Part shown: piece after piece, positions 17,016 to 26,400 of the stretch | Layout: each line of letters begins with the position of its first letter | How positions within the stretch are numbered: the first letter of the stretch is position 1 | DNA from: Candidatus Bathyarchaeota archaeon | Lineage (GTDB): Archaea; Thermoproteota; Bathyarchaeia; Bathyarchaeales; Bathyarchaeaceae | NCBI GenBank assembly: GCA_026967815.1 | Contig: JAPUUO010000001.1 | Coordinates: 11,662 to 75,661, forward strand | Direction of reading: 5' to 3' | Length of the DNA stretch: 64,000 bases | Notes under the pieces: generated by a model | Database searches by the model: none | What the model saw: only the letters and a program-made list of their open reading frames with translations | What the model was told of the DNA's origin: nothing | Position numbers and translations under genes: made by a program

Positions 17016-17653
17016 ATCTGCAATGAACTCACATCTTTAACATACATCCATTTATAACCTTTTGACTGCCTAAGGATGCCACGAGCAGCTGCGCTAATAT
17101 TATTAACGCCGGTGACACGTGTTGCTTCTTTAACCGATGGGAACGACGCCAATATGTTGCCGTTCATGTCCATTTGGTATACGGCTTTATCGTTATTAGG
17201 GAGTTTATGCGTTTTATGCACAGAATGCTTTTTGACATTTTTGCAAACCTTATGCGCATAACGTGCTGCATGAGCTGCCTTTCGTCTTGCATTTGCGCTA
17301 CCATAGTTTACATTATATAAATGAGTACACCACTCTAAATTCTCAACAATGTTATTAGACTTGTTTTCATCCTTGTGGTTAATACATCTCAAACCATCAG
17401 GATTGGGAAGAAAAGCGAGCGCGATAAGACGATGAGTTCTGATTGATTTACCTTTGCCACCCCTGCTCAACCAGCAAAGTTTATATCCGTGTCCGTCGCT
17501 CCCTTGCGACAAAACCCGTTCAGGATAGCTTCTTGTATATCGGGTGCCTTTATGAAATTCGACCATATTTCGGGCAAGACTTTTCACCCTGCCAAGATTG
17601 CTTGCTTGGTAAAGTCCTTCATATCCGGGTATGTCACGCCATTCTTCGGTCAT
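17012..17653 (-). CDS. HNH endonuclease, NUMOD4 type
   Basis: 213 residues from ATG at 17653 (MTEEWRDIPGYEGLYQ). NUMOD4 domain (about 1-45), HNH core (about 75-120, with CINHKDENKSNN and LEWCTHLYNV), and a C-terminal NUMOD1-like repeat (about 150-205). Free-standing homing-type endonucleases of this family nick or cut phage DNA and spread selfishly. It has its own promoter and is transcribed away from the terminase gene. Confidence 0.88.
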   Translation of the reverse strand: MTEEWRDIPGYEGLYQASNLGRVKSLARNMVEFHKGTRYTRSYPERVLSQGSDGHGYKLCWLSRGGKGKSIRTHRLIALAFLPNPDGLRCINHKDENKSNNIVENLEWCTHLYNVNYGSANARRKAAHAARYAHKVCKNVKKHSVHKTHKLPNNDKAVYQMDMNGNILASFPSVKEATRVTGVNNISAAARGILRQSKGYKWMYVKDVSSLQI

Positions 17654-17674
17654 ATTTGTAATTCTTTCTGCGTG

Positions 17675-17706
17675 CAAATATAATGTGTTTTTGTAGATTG
17701 CGCAAG
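17675..17706 (-). promoter_or_regulatory. Promoter for HNH and zinc-ribbon genes
   Basis: On the minus strand CTTG (17706-17703), a 20-nt gap and TATATTTG (17682-17675). One mismatch in the -33 box. RNA would start near 17671. Confidence 0.6.
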
Positions 17707-17735
17707 AAAAACTATAAAATAACTTTAGATTTTAT

Positions 17736-17743
17736 TATCTTTG
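17736..17743 (+). promoter_or_regulatory. Promoter -7 box for the terminase operon
   Basis: TATCTTTG. No clear TTTG 19-21 nt upstream, so an activator or weak basal activity is possible. RNA would start near 17747 and run straight into the AGAGCC hairpin. Confidence 0.5.
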
Positions 17744-17753
17744 CACCAAAATC

Positions 17754-17806
17754 AGAGCCGCAGAGCCACTTGACCCCATCGCGTCAGGTGGCTTTCGCGG
17801 TTTTTA
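17754..17806 (+). promoter_or_regulatory. AGAGCC attenuator-like leader of the terminase operon
   Basis: AGAGCC at 17754 and 17762 (2-nt spacer). The second copy begins a hairpin AGCCACTTGAC/GTCAGGTGGCT (17764-17793, one wobble), followed by TTTCGCGGTTTTT. It lies between the -7 box and the terminase ATG, where a terminator would block the operon unless relieved. A member of the recurring element family. Confidence 0.6.
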
Positions 17807-17812
17807 GCATCT

Positions 17813-19579
17813 ATGGCGTTCAGATTACTCGACAAATCAATAGCGTTTCCGGCACTCTATCCAAGGGTAGAGCGCAAACTTGCTACGGTCAAAAGCAAGA
17901 GTAAAACGGTTGTGGGAGGATTTGAACTGCGCCATAAGATAGACTACATTCCGCAAGTTGGGCTTCAGGAGAATGTATGCGCCTCGGAGTGCAATCTTGT
18001 GTTTATGTGCGGACAAGGCACATCGGGTAAGACATTTTCGATGTACCTTAAAGCTCTTTCGGGCGTAGATAAGCAGGATTTCAAGGCACGTCTTATCTCA
18101 GTCCGTGCATTGGACTCCAAAAAAGGCTCGTCGATTTTCACGGACGGCGTTAAGGTATGCGGAGGCTTTGCCGGATGTCAGGCAAGTTCATCTGATATTC
18201 CCTCGTTTGTATGGCCGCAATGGAACTCAAATCTCCAGCTCATACACTCGAACTTCAACTATGCCAACCCCGACGAAAAGAAACTGTTTGAGGACTATGC
18301 CAAGAAAAATCAGGCTTCGCTCATAATGATTGACGAGGCAACCGAAATGAATCACTTCGGTATGTTCTCGTTCTGGTTCATGCGTAACCGCGATGATTCG
18401 GGCATGATTCCGCAGATGATACTCTCGTTCAACCCTCTGCATGAGCATTGGACTACGGAAATGTTGCGCGACGCTGGCTATCTCGGAGCGGACTGGTATC
18501 TGCGCAGGGATATGATCGGAAAGATACGCTATTTCTATGTCAAGGGCGACACTCCGGCTGAAATCATTTGGGGCGACACACGCGAGGAAGTAGTGGAGAA
18601 AGCAAGTCCCCGAATATCGCAAGAGGACAGAGAGGCGGGACTGACCGAAGCTGATATGGTAAAATCGTTTACCGTGTTCACGGGTACTGCCGCAGACAAC
18701 CGCGAGCTTGTGAACGCCACGGGCGGTCAGTCAGTCGCAAACCTCCACGCTGTCGGTGGCACACAACGCGCCATTGTCGGAGAGGCTTATTTCGGGCCGG
18801 TGGAGAACGAGGAAATTAACGTAAGCCGCTCTATGATTCATTCGTTGTGGGAAAATCCGATTGACAATAAGGATGCCAACGTATATGCAACTATGGATAT
18901 TTCCAAAGGCGGGGTAGATTCAGACGGCTGTCCCTGCATCATTTGGAAAGGCTTGCAGATTGTAGCCATTGAGTTTTTCTGTAAAAACTCCGATTCCGAG
19001 GAAACGCATCAGCTGGAGAATTTCATAAACGGCATACTCTTTCGCTACAACATACCGATTGCAAACTTCGCATACGATGCAAACGGCATAGGTGGTCTGA
19101 TTGAGGACTTCCTGAAAAAAGGCGCAAGAGGCATTAGCGGTCAGGGGAGAGTAGAGCAGGAATATGACGAAAACGGTAATCAGGTAACGGTCGCCCGATA
19201 CTTCAACCTCCGCTCACAGCTTCTCGGCAAGACCGAGATAATGCTGAAAAAGGGAGAAATATCAGTTGGCGTAAGCAAGGATCTTGTAATCCCTTACGGC
19301 AAGAAAGGACAACGACGCCGATTCATCGACGTGCTTTTCGATGAAATCAACGTCTTCATCACCACCGACCGCAACGGCAAAATCTACTACCGCAAGAAAG
19401 AGGAATACAAGGACAAATTCAAGTCCTCGCCTGACCTTATGGACGCTATTTCCTACCGGGCAATCTTTGAACTCGACACCCGCGAGCGCAAGCAGCCCGC
19501 AAAAAGAGTACCCGACAACGCTTATTACAACTTGGTAAACCGTCCGCGCATAGTCAATCCGTGGCGAGGATTCCGATAA
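17813..19579 (+). CDS. terL: Terminase large subunit
   Basis: 588 residues. Packaging ATPase: Walker A GQGTSGKT (67-74), Walker B LIMIDEATE (170-178). C-terminal RNase H-like nuclease: MDISKGG, FAYDANGIGG and the final acidic SPDLMDAIS. It cuts concatemeric DNA and drives it into the procapsid through the portal. First gene of the plus-strand structural operon, 15 nt before the portal gene. No adjacent small subunit was recognised. Confidence 0.95.
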   Translation: MAFRLLDKSIAFPALYPRVERKLATVKSKSKTVVGGFELRHKIDYIPQVGLQENVCASECNLVFMCGQGTSGKTFSMYLKALSGVDKQDFKARLISVRALDSKKGSSIFTDGVKVCGGFAGCQASSSDIPSFVWPQWNSNLQLIHSNFNYANPDEKKLFEDYAKKNQASLIMIDEATEMNHFGMFSFWFMRNRDDSGMIPQMILSFNPLHEHWTTEMLRDAGYLGADWYLRRDMIGKIRYFYVKGDTPAEIIWGDTREEVVEKASPRISQEDREAGLTEADMVKSFTVFTGTAADNRELVNATGGQSVANLHAVGGTQRAIVGEAYFGPVENEEINVSRSMIHSLWENPIDNKDANVYATMDISKGGVDSDGCPCIIWKGLQIVAIEFFCKNSDSEETHQLENFINGILFRYNIPIANFAYDANGIGGLIEDFLKKGARGISGQGRVEQEYDENGNQVTVARYFNLRSQLLGKTEIMLKKGEISVGVSKDLVIPYGKKGQRRRFIDVLFDEINVFITTDRNGKIYYRKKEEYKDKFKSSPDLMDAISYRAIFELDTRERKQPAKRVPDNAYYNLVNRPRIVNPWRGFR

Positions 19580-19594
19580 CAACAGATACGAGAT

Positions 19595-21268
19595 ATGAGA
19601 ATTTCAGAGAGATTACAAAAACAGTTTTGGCGACGCAGGATAAATCCCGATGCCGTCGATAAGCATACGCCCGTTGGTGCGCAGTATTATCGAGAACCCG
19701 CCATGTCGTATGACGATGGCTGTTATATGCTGCTTACGCAAGAGGATTTCTGCCGCGAAAATGACCCATTGGCGCACGACATAAATAGCCGGTATATGAG
19801 TATGCGCCCTATTTATGAGGTGCGCAAAAAGCTGGATGCGGAGGGCAATGCCGTTCTTGACGAGGAGGGAAAGCCGATAAACGAATGGCATATTGTCGAT
19901 TTTGAACCCGTGGAAACGGTGCGCTTCGGCTTGCAGAAGCGCATCAATACCTCAAAAGCGGCGTTTATGGCAGGTAACGGCTTTTGGGTGTGCCATGAGG
20001 ACAAAGACCACGACCTCGGCGAAAAACTCAACTCATGGAAAGACAGCGCGGGGCTTGATACGGCTTGGCAGGAGTTGGTGAAGTCCTGCTACCTTACGGG
20101 CGATGGCGCGATTTATCAGTACGTCCATAACGGACAGTTACAATATGAGGTTTTCAGCTATCTCAAAGGAGACATTCTGTTTCCAGACTATGACGAGAAC
20201 CGCAACCCCGTACTTGCCCGTCTTTACACATTGCGCGGCAGACGCGCCGTGGATATTTTCACCACGGAACGTGTACAGACATGGATTGAGGGCGATAAGG
20301 TAAGCGAAAAGGATGCGTCGTGGTTCATGCGCTTTTCGGGGTGGTTTGCAAAAGGTCTTAAATGGGATTCAGCAAAAACGAGCGAAGACGGCTGGCGTTG
20401 TCTCTCCGACAACCCCACACAAACACCCGTAGGTATCAATCCATGTACCTATTTCAAAGTGCCGGACATTCCCTCAGGCATAGCCAATCAGGAAATCGGC
20501 ACTCTTGAAAAAGCGTGTTCGTTTGTAGCAGACGGAGTACGTGCCAACTCACAGGCTCCGCTATTTGTCAAGGCAACCGACATCGACAATCTGCCGCGCA
20601 CCGATTCGACGGGTAAGATTATCGGTGTGAAAGGCGCGGTAGAAGAGCTTAAAGCCGCAGATGCAAAGTTCTTGACACCTCCAAACCTCTCTGACATCGC
20701 AACCATAGACATAGCCAACAAACAGAGGTCTATCCGCGAGTCCACGATGAGCGTAGATATTACACCCGAAATATTCCGTGCGGCAGACCCTTCAAGCGCG
20801 GCAATCAAGTTATTGTTCACCGATACAATTATTTGGTGCAAGAACGAGTTTGTGCATCTTTATCCCTCGCTCGTCAGCCTCATAGATGTATTTAAGGCTC
20901 TTGTGGCAAAGATTGAGGGTAACGGTAAGATTGCGACCATGCGGACTTCGTGCGGTTGTGATTTTTGGATTCCGCAGAACGATAGCGAGGTGTTGAAGCG
21001 CGAACTTGACATGGTGGCATATCGTATCAAGTCGCGCAAATCCGCAATGTCTGACGCAGGGAACAGCCATGTAGAGGACTACGAGCAGATTATAAAAGAA
21101 TGGAAAGAGGAACTTGACATCAAGGCCCGAATCCCGGCTGTCGCGAAAGCGGAGGTGCAAGAGAAATACGGCGAACCGCAGGAAACAATCGAAGTCGAAG
21201 AGGAAGATAATGACAACAAACCCAAAATTGACAACTCCGCAAAGGGCAAGTCAATAACGGAAGGCTAA
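19595..21268 (+). CDS. Portal protein
   Basis: 557 residues. Position after the large terminase, length, and the mixed helical core with an acidic C-terminal tail (EVEEEDNDN) fit the dodecameric portal at the capsid vertex. Its stop overlaps the stop of the convergent HNH-type gene by 4 nt. Confidence 0.88.
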   Translation: MRISERLQKQFWRRRINPDAVDKHTPVGAQYYREPAMSYDDGCYMLLTQEDFCRENDPLAHDINSRYMSMRPIYEVRKKLDAEGNAVLDEEGKPINEWHIVDFEPVETVRFGLQKRINTSKAAFMAGNGFWVCHEDKDHDLGEKLNSWKDSAGLDTAWQELVKSCYLTGDGAIYQYVHNGQLQYEVFSYLKGDILFPDYDENRNPVLARLYTLRGRRAVDIFTTERVQTWIEGDKVSEKDASWFMRFSGWFAKGLKWDSAKTSEDGWRCLSDNPTQTPVGINPCTYFKVPDIPSGIANQEIGTLEKACSFVADGVRANSQAPLFVKATDIDNLPRTDSTGKIIGVKGAVEELKAADAKFLTPPNLSDIATIDIANKQRSIRESTMSVDITPEIFRAADPSSAAIKLLFTDTIIWCKNEFVHLYPSLVSLIDVFKALVAKIEGNGKIATMRTSCGCDFWIPQNDSEVLKRELDMVAYRIKSRKSAMSDAGNSHVEDYEQIIKEWKEELDIKARIPAVAKAEVQEKYGEPQETIEVEEEDNDNKPKIDNSAKGKSITEG

Positions 21269-22056
21269 TCGGTTATCTCAACTTTATATCTTTGTAAGGC
21301 AAGATACACCTCTTTGGTTATCTTGCCTTGCTTGTAGTAGCCTTCGGCAATTTCTTTTAGGTACGCCTCCTTGGCGGCTTTATATACAGCAAAGGCTTTT
21401 TCGGGAGTGTTAAAATAGCCTAAGTGAACTTTATGAGTGGGTGTGTTGATTTGCGCAATATAAGAATTTTCGACCCTTGAAACTCCTATTGGATAGTTGC
21501 CTCTACTTCTTTTGCGTAGCAATATTAGGGTATTAAGTCTATTGGGCACGAAACAACATGTTTTGGGCGAATAAATCTTATTTCCCTTTACGAGTATGTC
21601 TTTGTCTAACTGATACCCCTCTTGATAACCGTTTTCGGGATTGTCAAACCACTTTTTGAAGTTTGAAAATGTGTGCCATTCCTCGCACACCGAACATTCT
21701 TTATAGGTAGGGTATTTATCTTGGTATTTCTTTTCGTAGCATCGTCTTAACATTGTAAACCAATATCGGTATGCGGTGGTTTGTCTGACATTAGGCATGT
21801 CATTTATCCCTACTCCGAGTACCAACTTGGATTTGCGCAAAGAACGCATCCTTTCTCTTCCACACATCGGGCATCCTCTTTTGTGCCCAATGTGGTCTGT
21901 AGGGCGCATGGAAAATTCGCCATGAGAAGGGCATATTATTGCTACATGCGTGAGTTTGTCTGTATAATTTACTTTGGAATAATCATAACGGCATCCGTGT
22001 ATCTTTTGCGCCCGTAGTATAAATTCTGATGTGGTAAGATTGTTTCCGTTTGGCAT
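21265..22056 (-). CDS. DUF723 / HNH-like / AP2 endonuclease-type protein
   Basis: 263 residues. Residues 8-68 match DUF723 (GCRYDYSKVNY, CPSHGEF, GCPMCG zinc ligands). The middle (about 95-185) resembles the HNH-like core of phage homing proteins (LDKDILVKGNKIYSPKTC). The C-terminus (about 188-245) is an AP2-type DNA-binding domain. It is inserted in reverse between portal and tail genes, typical of a selfish element. No HNH catalytic His-Asn pair is certain by eye. Confidence 0.75.
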   Translation of the reverse strand: MPNGNNLTTSEFILRAQKIHGCRYDYSKVNYTDKLTHVAIICPSHGEFSMRPTDHIGHKRGCPMCGRERMRSLRKSKLVLGVGINDMPNVRQTTAYRYWFTMLRRCYEKKYQDKYPTYKECSVCEEWHTFSNFKKWFDNPENGYQEGYQLDKDILVKGNKIYSPKTCCFVPNRLNTLILLRKRSRGNYPIGVSRVENSYIAQINTPTHKVHLGYFNTPEKAFAVYKAAKEAYLKEIAEGYYKQGKITKEVYLALQRYKVEITD

Positions 22057-22169
22057 ATACTAAATTTGAGTTTATAACGCTCGGCGGAATGGTTTACCAT
22101 TATCTTATCAGCACTACAAGATTACTAAAATTTCGCGAGATAGCCAAAGATTATTTCGGATATTTTTGT

Positions 22170-22230
22170 TAAATTTGCAATCATAAAAGAGCCATGAGCC
22201 TGCAACGCCCAAAGCGTTGTGGGCTTTATT
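22170..22230 (+). promoter_or_regulatory. Promoter -7 box plus AGAGCC hairpin leader
   Basis: TAAATTTG at 22170-22177, then AGAGCC (22188-22193) and TGAGCC (22195-22200). A hairpin follows: AGCC..CAACGC/GCGTTG..GGCT (22197-22225), then TTTATTGTT. It heads the plus-strand tail-tip operon. No good -33 TTTG was found. Confidence 0.5.
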
Positions 22231-22256
22231 GTTATAACTCAGAACAAAGAACTTAT

Positions 22257-22355
22257 ATGGAAGAACATAAGGACAACCCCGACAAAGCCGAGAAGTCTCC
22301 AAAAATAGACAACAACGCCGACCGGAAGGACATAGCAGACAACGACAACAAATAA
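22257..22355 (+). CDS. Small charged protein, 32 residues
   Basis: ATG at 22257, rich in Lys, Asp and Asn (MEEHKDNPDKAEK), no membrane segment. First open frame after the promoter and hairpin leader, 10 nt before the next gene. It may be a real small protein or a leader ORF. Confidence 0.45.
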   Translation: MEEHKDNPDKAEKSPKIDNNADRKDIADNDNK

Positions 22356-22365
22356 CGCATCAAAC

Positions 22366-22932
22366 ATGGTATCCAACTGGAATAAGACAAAAGTGATGGA
22401 GATGGCCGAATCCAGGATAATCACCTATTCGGGCCGGTCTCTATGCGACAACTACCGTAATCCGCTCCAAAGGTGCGATACGGCGGCGCAAGCGATACGC
22501 CTCTACAAAAACTGCATCAGCTGGGCGTTGCAGGAGCGTTACCCGACCAAGGATGACCTTCTCGCTTTCGCGCCCAAAGAGACGCTTGCCGAAAACGGTG
22601 TCTTCATTGATACTGTGTTTGACGGCGAGCGCATCGACTCTCATATCTGCTGCGTGTTCCTCAATTGCTGTGGATGGATAAACACCGGCCTTAACCTTGA
22701 CAAGGCGATTATCCCTATGCTGTATCTGAGCGAAGGGAGCGAACTGGAAGTCAAGGTTGACGAGGGCCTTTTAAACCACGTGCCCGTAGAACTGTATTAT
22801 AGCAGCAAGGTCGGCGGCAATGTGAAAGCCATGTCTGTAAAGGACCGCAATCACCTCACAGCAAAGGATAATGTCGGTTTTACCGACGAGCAACTGAGTG
22901 TTGACCCCGATTTAGATAATGCCGACCTATGA
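22366..22932 (+). CDS. Tail-region protein, unknown
   Basis: 188 residues. Alpha/beta protein with a Cys-rich middle (SHICCVFLNCCGW) and acidic C-terminus. Family not recognised. Overlaps the next gene by 4 nt, so the two are probably translated together as part of the tail-tip module. Confidence 0.65.
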   Translation: MVSNWNKTKVMEMAESRIITYSGRSLCDNYRNPLQRCDTAAQAIRLYKNCISWALQERYPTKDDLLAFAPKETLAENGVFIDTVFDGERIDSHICCVFLNCCGWINTGLNLDKAIIPMLYLSEGSELEVKVDEGLLNHVPVELYYSSKVGGNVKAMSVKDRNHLTAKDNVGFTDEQLSVDPDLDNADL

Positions 22933-23405
22933 TAAGTGTAAGGATAAAGATAGGTGACGGAGCGGTGGAGGACACCTTCGCGGCGCACAAGCTGATTTAC
23001 CTTTCGGCTGACAACCGCACGGAGGCTCCGATAAAGAAGCGCGACGCCTCGAGCTACGCCGAGCAAGCCGGAGACAATGTCGACCGCCGCACGGTGCAGG
23101 ACTCCTTTGACTATAAGGTGACGTTCATCATCGACGGGCAGAACACCGACCTCGACAACGTGAACGCAATCATAGCTGCGTTTAACCGCAAGCTCTACAC
23201 GCAGCCGGCTGACAGCGATATACGCACCTACAAGGAGGTGGCTTTCTTCAATGACTTCAAGCGCGTCAAGATTGTCGGCATACCCGAGCCGATTGCCGAG
23301 CCTAAAGAGATGAAGCGGAGCCGCAATGGATTTGACTTCGCCGAGGTGGAGTTTGTAATCCACGCGAACGACCCCACTAAGTGTGATTTCAATTTGAGTA
23401 TGTAA
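22929..23405 (+). CDS. Tail-tip adaptor-like protein
   Basis: 158 residues, beta-rich (ISVRIKIGDG start, FKRVKIVGIPEPI, VEFVIHAND). Position just before the giant tail protein is that of a distal tail or hub-adaptor protein in siphoviruses. Assigned by context. Confidence 0.55.
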   Translation: MISVRIKIGDGAVEDTFAAHKLIYLSADNRTEAPIKKRDASSYAEQAGDNVDRRTVQDSFDYKVTFIIDGQNTDLDNVNAIIAAFNRKLYTQPADSDIRTYKEVAFFNDFKRVKIVGIPEPIAEPKEMKRSRNGFDFAEVEFVIHANDPTKCDFNLSM

Positions 23406-23441
23406 CCTTTTGAGCCGAGAGCCTACGCCTTATGATACGAT

Positions 23442-26400
23442 TTGATTCCTGACATAATCAAAGTCGGATTCCCCGACTATGCTACTTTGACCCATGCCAC
23501 GGTCAGCCTCGCCGATATGGGCGAGAAGTCCATAGCTACCCAAATCAAGATTGATGCCGCTGTCGCGCCCGACTTTTCACACGACTGGGAGTTGCGCTTC
23601 CAGGGCGAACGTTACATCATGCCGTTGCGCAAACCCCAGGGGTCAAAGGATAATACTACCCTTAATGCGACAATAGACCTGACGTTTCAGCATTGGGCCA
23701 TATATCAGCTTAAACGTTGGATGTTCTTCTCGCTGCCCGATGTGGAGACGGGTTCGCCATCGCCCGACAAGTGGGTAGTGCCTTTGCAGCTCAATCTCCG
23801 CGACTTCTGCGCTGTGTTTGCCCGTGTACTGGAGTATTGGTATGGCGATACTATAACTTTGGATCTTAACCCTGCGTGGAAGTTCAAGGCGGAGCCGTCT
23901 ACAGTCGACATCAGCTATTCATTCATATGGGATGTGCTGATTAAGCTCTATGAAATCTATGCCGTCCGTTGGTTTATCGAGCCTACAGGTGACGCGGACC
24001 ACTACGTAATCCGCATCGGCTATCCGGCTGTAGAAGTGGAGCATATCTTTGAATACGGTTTTGAGGGCGGTCTGCTTAAGGTGGAGCGGCAGGTGCAGAG
24101 CGAGGAAATTCGCAACATGCTTCTTGGCCGCGGTGGTGACAAAAACCTCCCTTTGCGATATTTTAAGGACAAGGACCCCGGCAACCCAAAATTCAGTCCC
24201 GACCCTGACTGGGTGCAGGAACTCGCCAATATCTATTTTGACCGCCTCCGCGGAGCTACTTTCCGCTCCTACGTGCAGGGGTGGAAGGCAGCGCATATAT
24301 CGGAATATCCGGGCTACACGGCAGTAGGGGAGGACAATGCCTATGCGCCGTGGGCTTACCGCAAAGGCTACACGGACGCGAAGTTTGACCCTGTGGAATA
24401 TGTCAAGGACGATGAGAGCATACTCCTATATGGTCCCCTTCTCGGTGCCCTTGACGATAACGACGATTTTTACCCTACGATACAGGGTACTGGCCTTGAC
24501 ATCGCGGTTGATGTGGAGCAGATTCTCAGCGACGATGTGCAGCAGTCGTCTGATGCCACTTCTGTAATATCCGATGTCAAGGGCGGCTCGCTGACACAGG
24601 TAATCTGGCATGGTACCACTGCCTCTTTCGTAATCCCCTGCGGCGACTTCATTGTACCCCCGGATTCGGTGGGCGTTCTTGTCACTGCGTCTACGGGCGC
24701 GTCGGCCTATTGGTGGGACTGGGTCAAACATGATAAAAAGGTGTTCCGTGAGCAGTTTGCCCCCAATGATTTTGAAATCCTGTCTACCGACATTGATGTC
24801 TTTGACTCTGCCGGCAATAAGCTCTCATCTTCTGTCGGGATTCCTCCGGGGGCATATACGTGCCGGGTGCGTTATGAGGTGATTAACAAGATGGGGCAGC
24901 ACGTGGACCTCGTGACTACAATCTCATGTAACGGACTCAAACTGACTACTTCGGCTTCGTCCAAACAGTGGTCCAATACTTTCGACATCTGGGTAAAGAA
25001 TATCTGGGATTCGGCTCCGTTGCCCTCGGAATCGGATGCGGCTTATGCCAGGCGCGTGTGGGAGCCTGTGCTCGGTGACAGAGAGGGCAGCGAGGCCAAG
25101 GTGCTGTTTACCACAGGCAATCTGGCTGTCAGCGATGACTACGAATTTACCATTGTGGAATATCCCGTTCCTGACAGTTCTAAATCATATACTTCACCTG
25201 ATGGCGTGACCCATCAATCCCATTGGCGCATTCGCCTCGCGAAATCCGATGCCGACCTTGAATCTACAGGCGTGTATGTTCCCTCTACCAAAAGACAGGG
25301 TGCCCCGGGTGACCGTTTTGTGTTTATCGGCACGGAGATGACCCACATTCCTTATGTGGTAGATGCAGAGAGGAGGCTTGACGATTGGAAAACTGACAAT
25401 CTCGCGGATTTTAAGGACATCCGTCCTACTTGGGTCGTGACGACTGACCGTGTGCGGCTTAACAACGAGGGGCGGCCTGACGCGCTTATCGGACAGCTTC
25501 GTATCGGTAATTCCATCCGTCTTGCCGACAGCCGTTTCATCCAGCCTGTAGGTGATAAGGCTTATGAGACTCTATATCTCCAGTCGTTGACTATAACTTA
25601 CCGCGAGCCGAGCAGCGATGATGCGGCTCTCAACCCCGATGTAGAGATAGTTCTCGGCAACGATTATGCGGTCTCGGCCAATCCTGTATCTACCATGCAG
25701 GGCGATATTTCCGCGATACAGCAGCAGCTCGGCTCCATAAGTAATGTGGAGCAGATAGTCCGCGCCGTGGGCGATAGCCTGTATCTGCGCAAGGATGGCA
25801 TATCCGACCGTTCGCTCTCGCCCACTCAATTCTTCTCGCTGCTGACTTCGGGCGATTTCCGCAACGGTGTTGTCGGCGGAGCGGGGTGGGGATTCTTCAA
25901 GGACGAGGACGGCAACTGGGTATTGGAGACGGACCGCATAAATGTCCGCAGTGATTTGCAGGTCAATAATCTTGTCATCAACCAGGTGTCGGCTCGCGGC
26001 GGCATGCAGATCGACACGGCGGCTTCGATAACCATTACCAAGGTGATTGAGACGCAGCTTGAATATGTCTGCTACTTCGACCAGAAAAACGGCTCTGTGG
26101 CTAATCTTTTCAAGGTCGGCGATGTGGCCATGTCTATGGTCTATGATGAAAATTGGGACACGGATGCAAACCTTGTAAAGGCTTACCGCCGCAGGGTGAC
26201 GGCTGTTGCTCCCGACAGCATCTCTCTGACCAAGGAACGCGATGGAGACCTCCGTCCGTCGTGGTGGATTGACAACGGGGTCAACGGCTCGGGAGTGCCA
26301 TCGGTGGGTGATGTGGTGGTCCACTTCGGCAATTATAACGAGAAGGCTCGTCAGTATGTCAAGGTGCGTGACGTGGTTGGTGGCGGTTATGAACGTTTTA

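Noticed and set aside
23432..23452. ATG start for the giant tail protein at 23432
   Set aside because: That frame stops after six codons; the long frame must begin at TTG 23442 or later.
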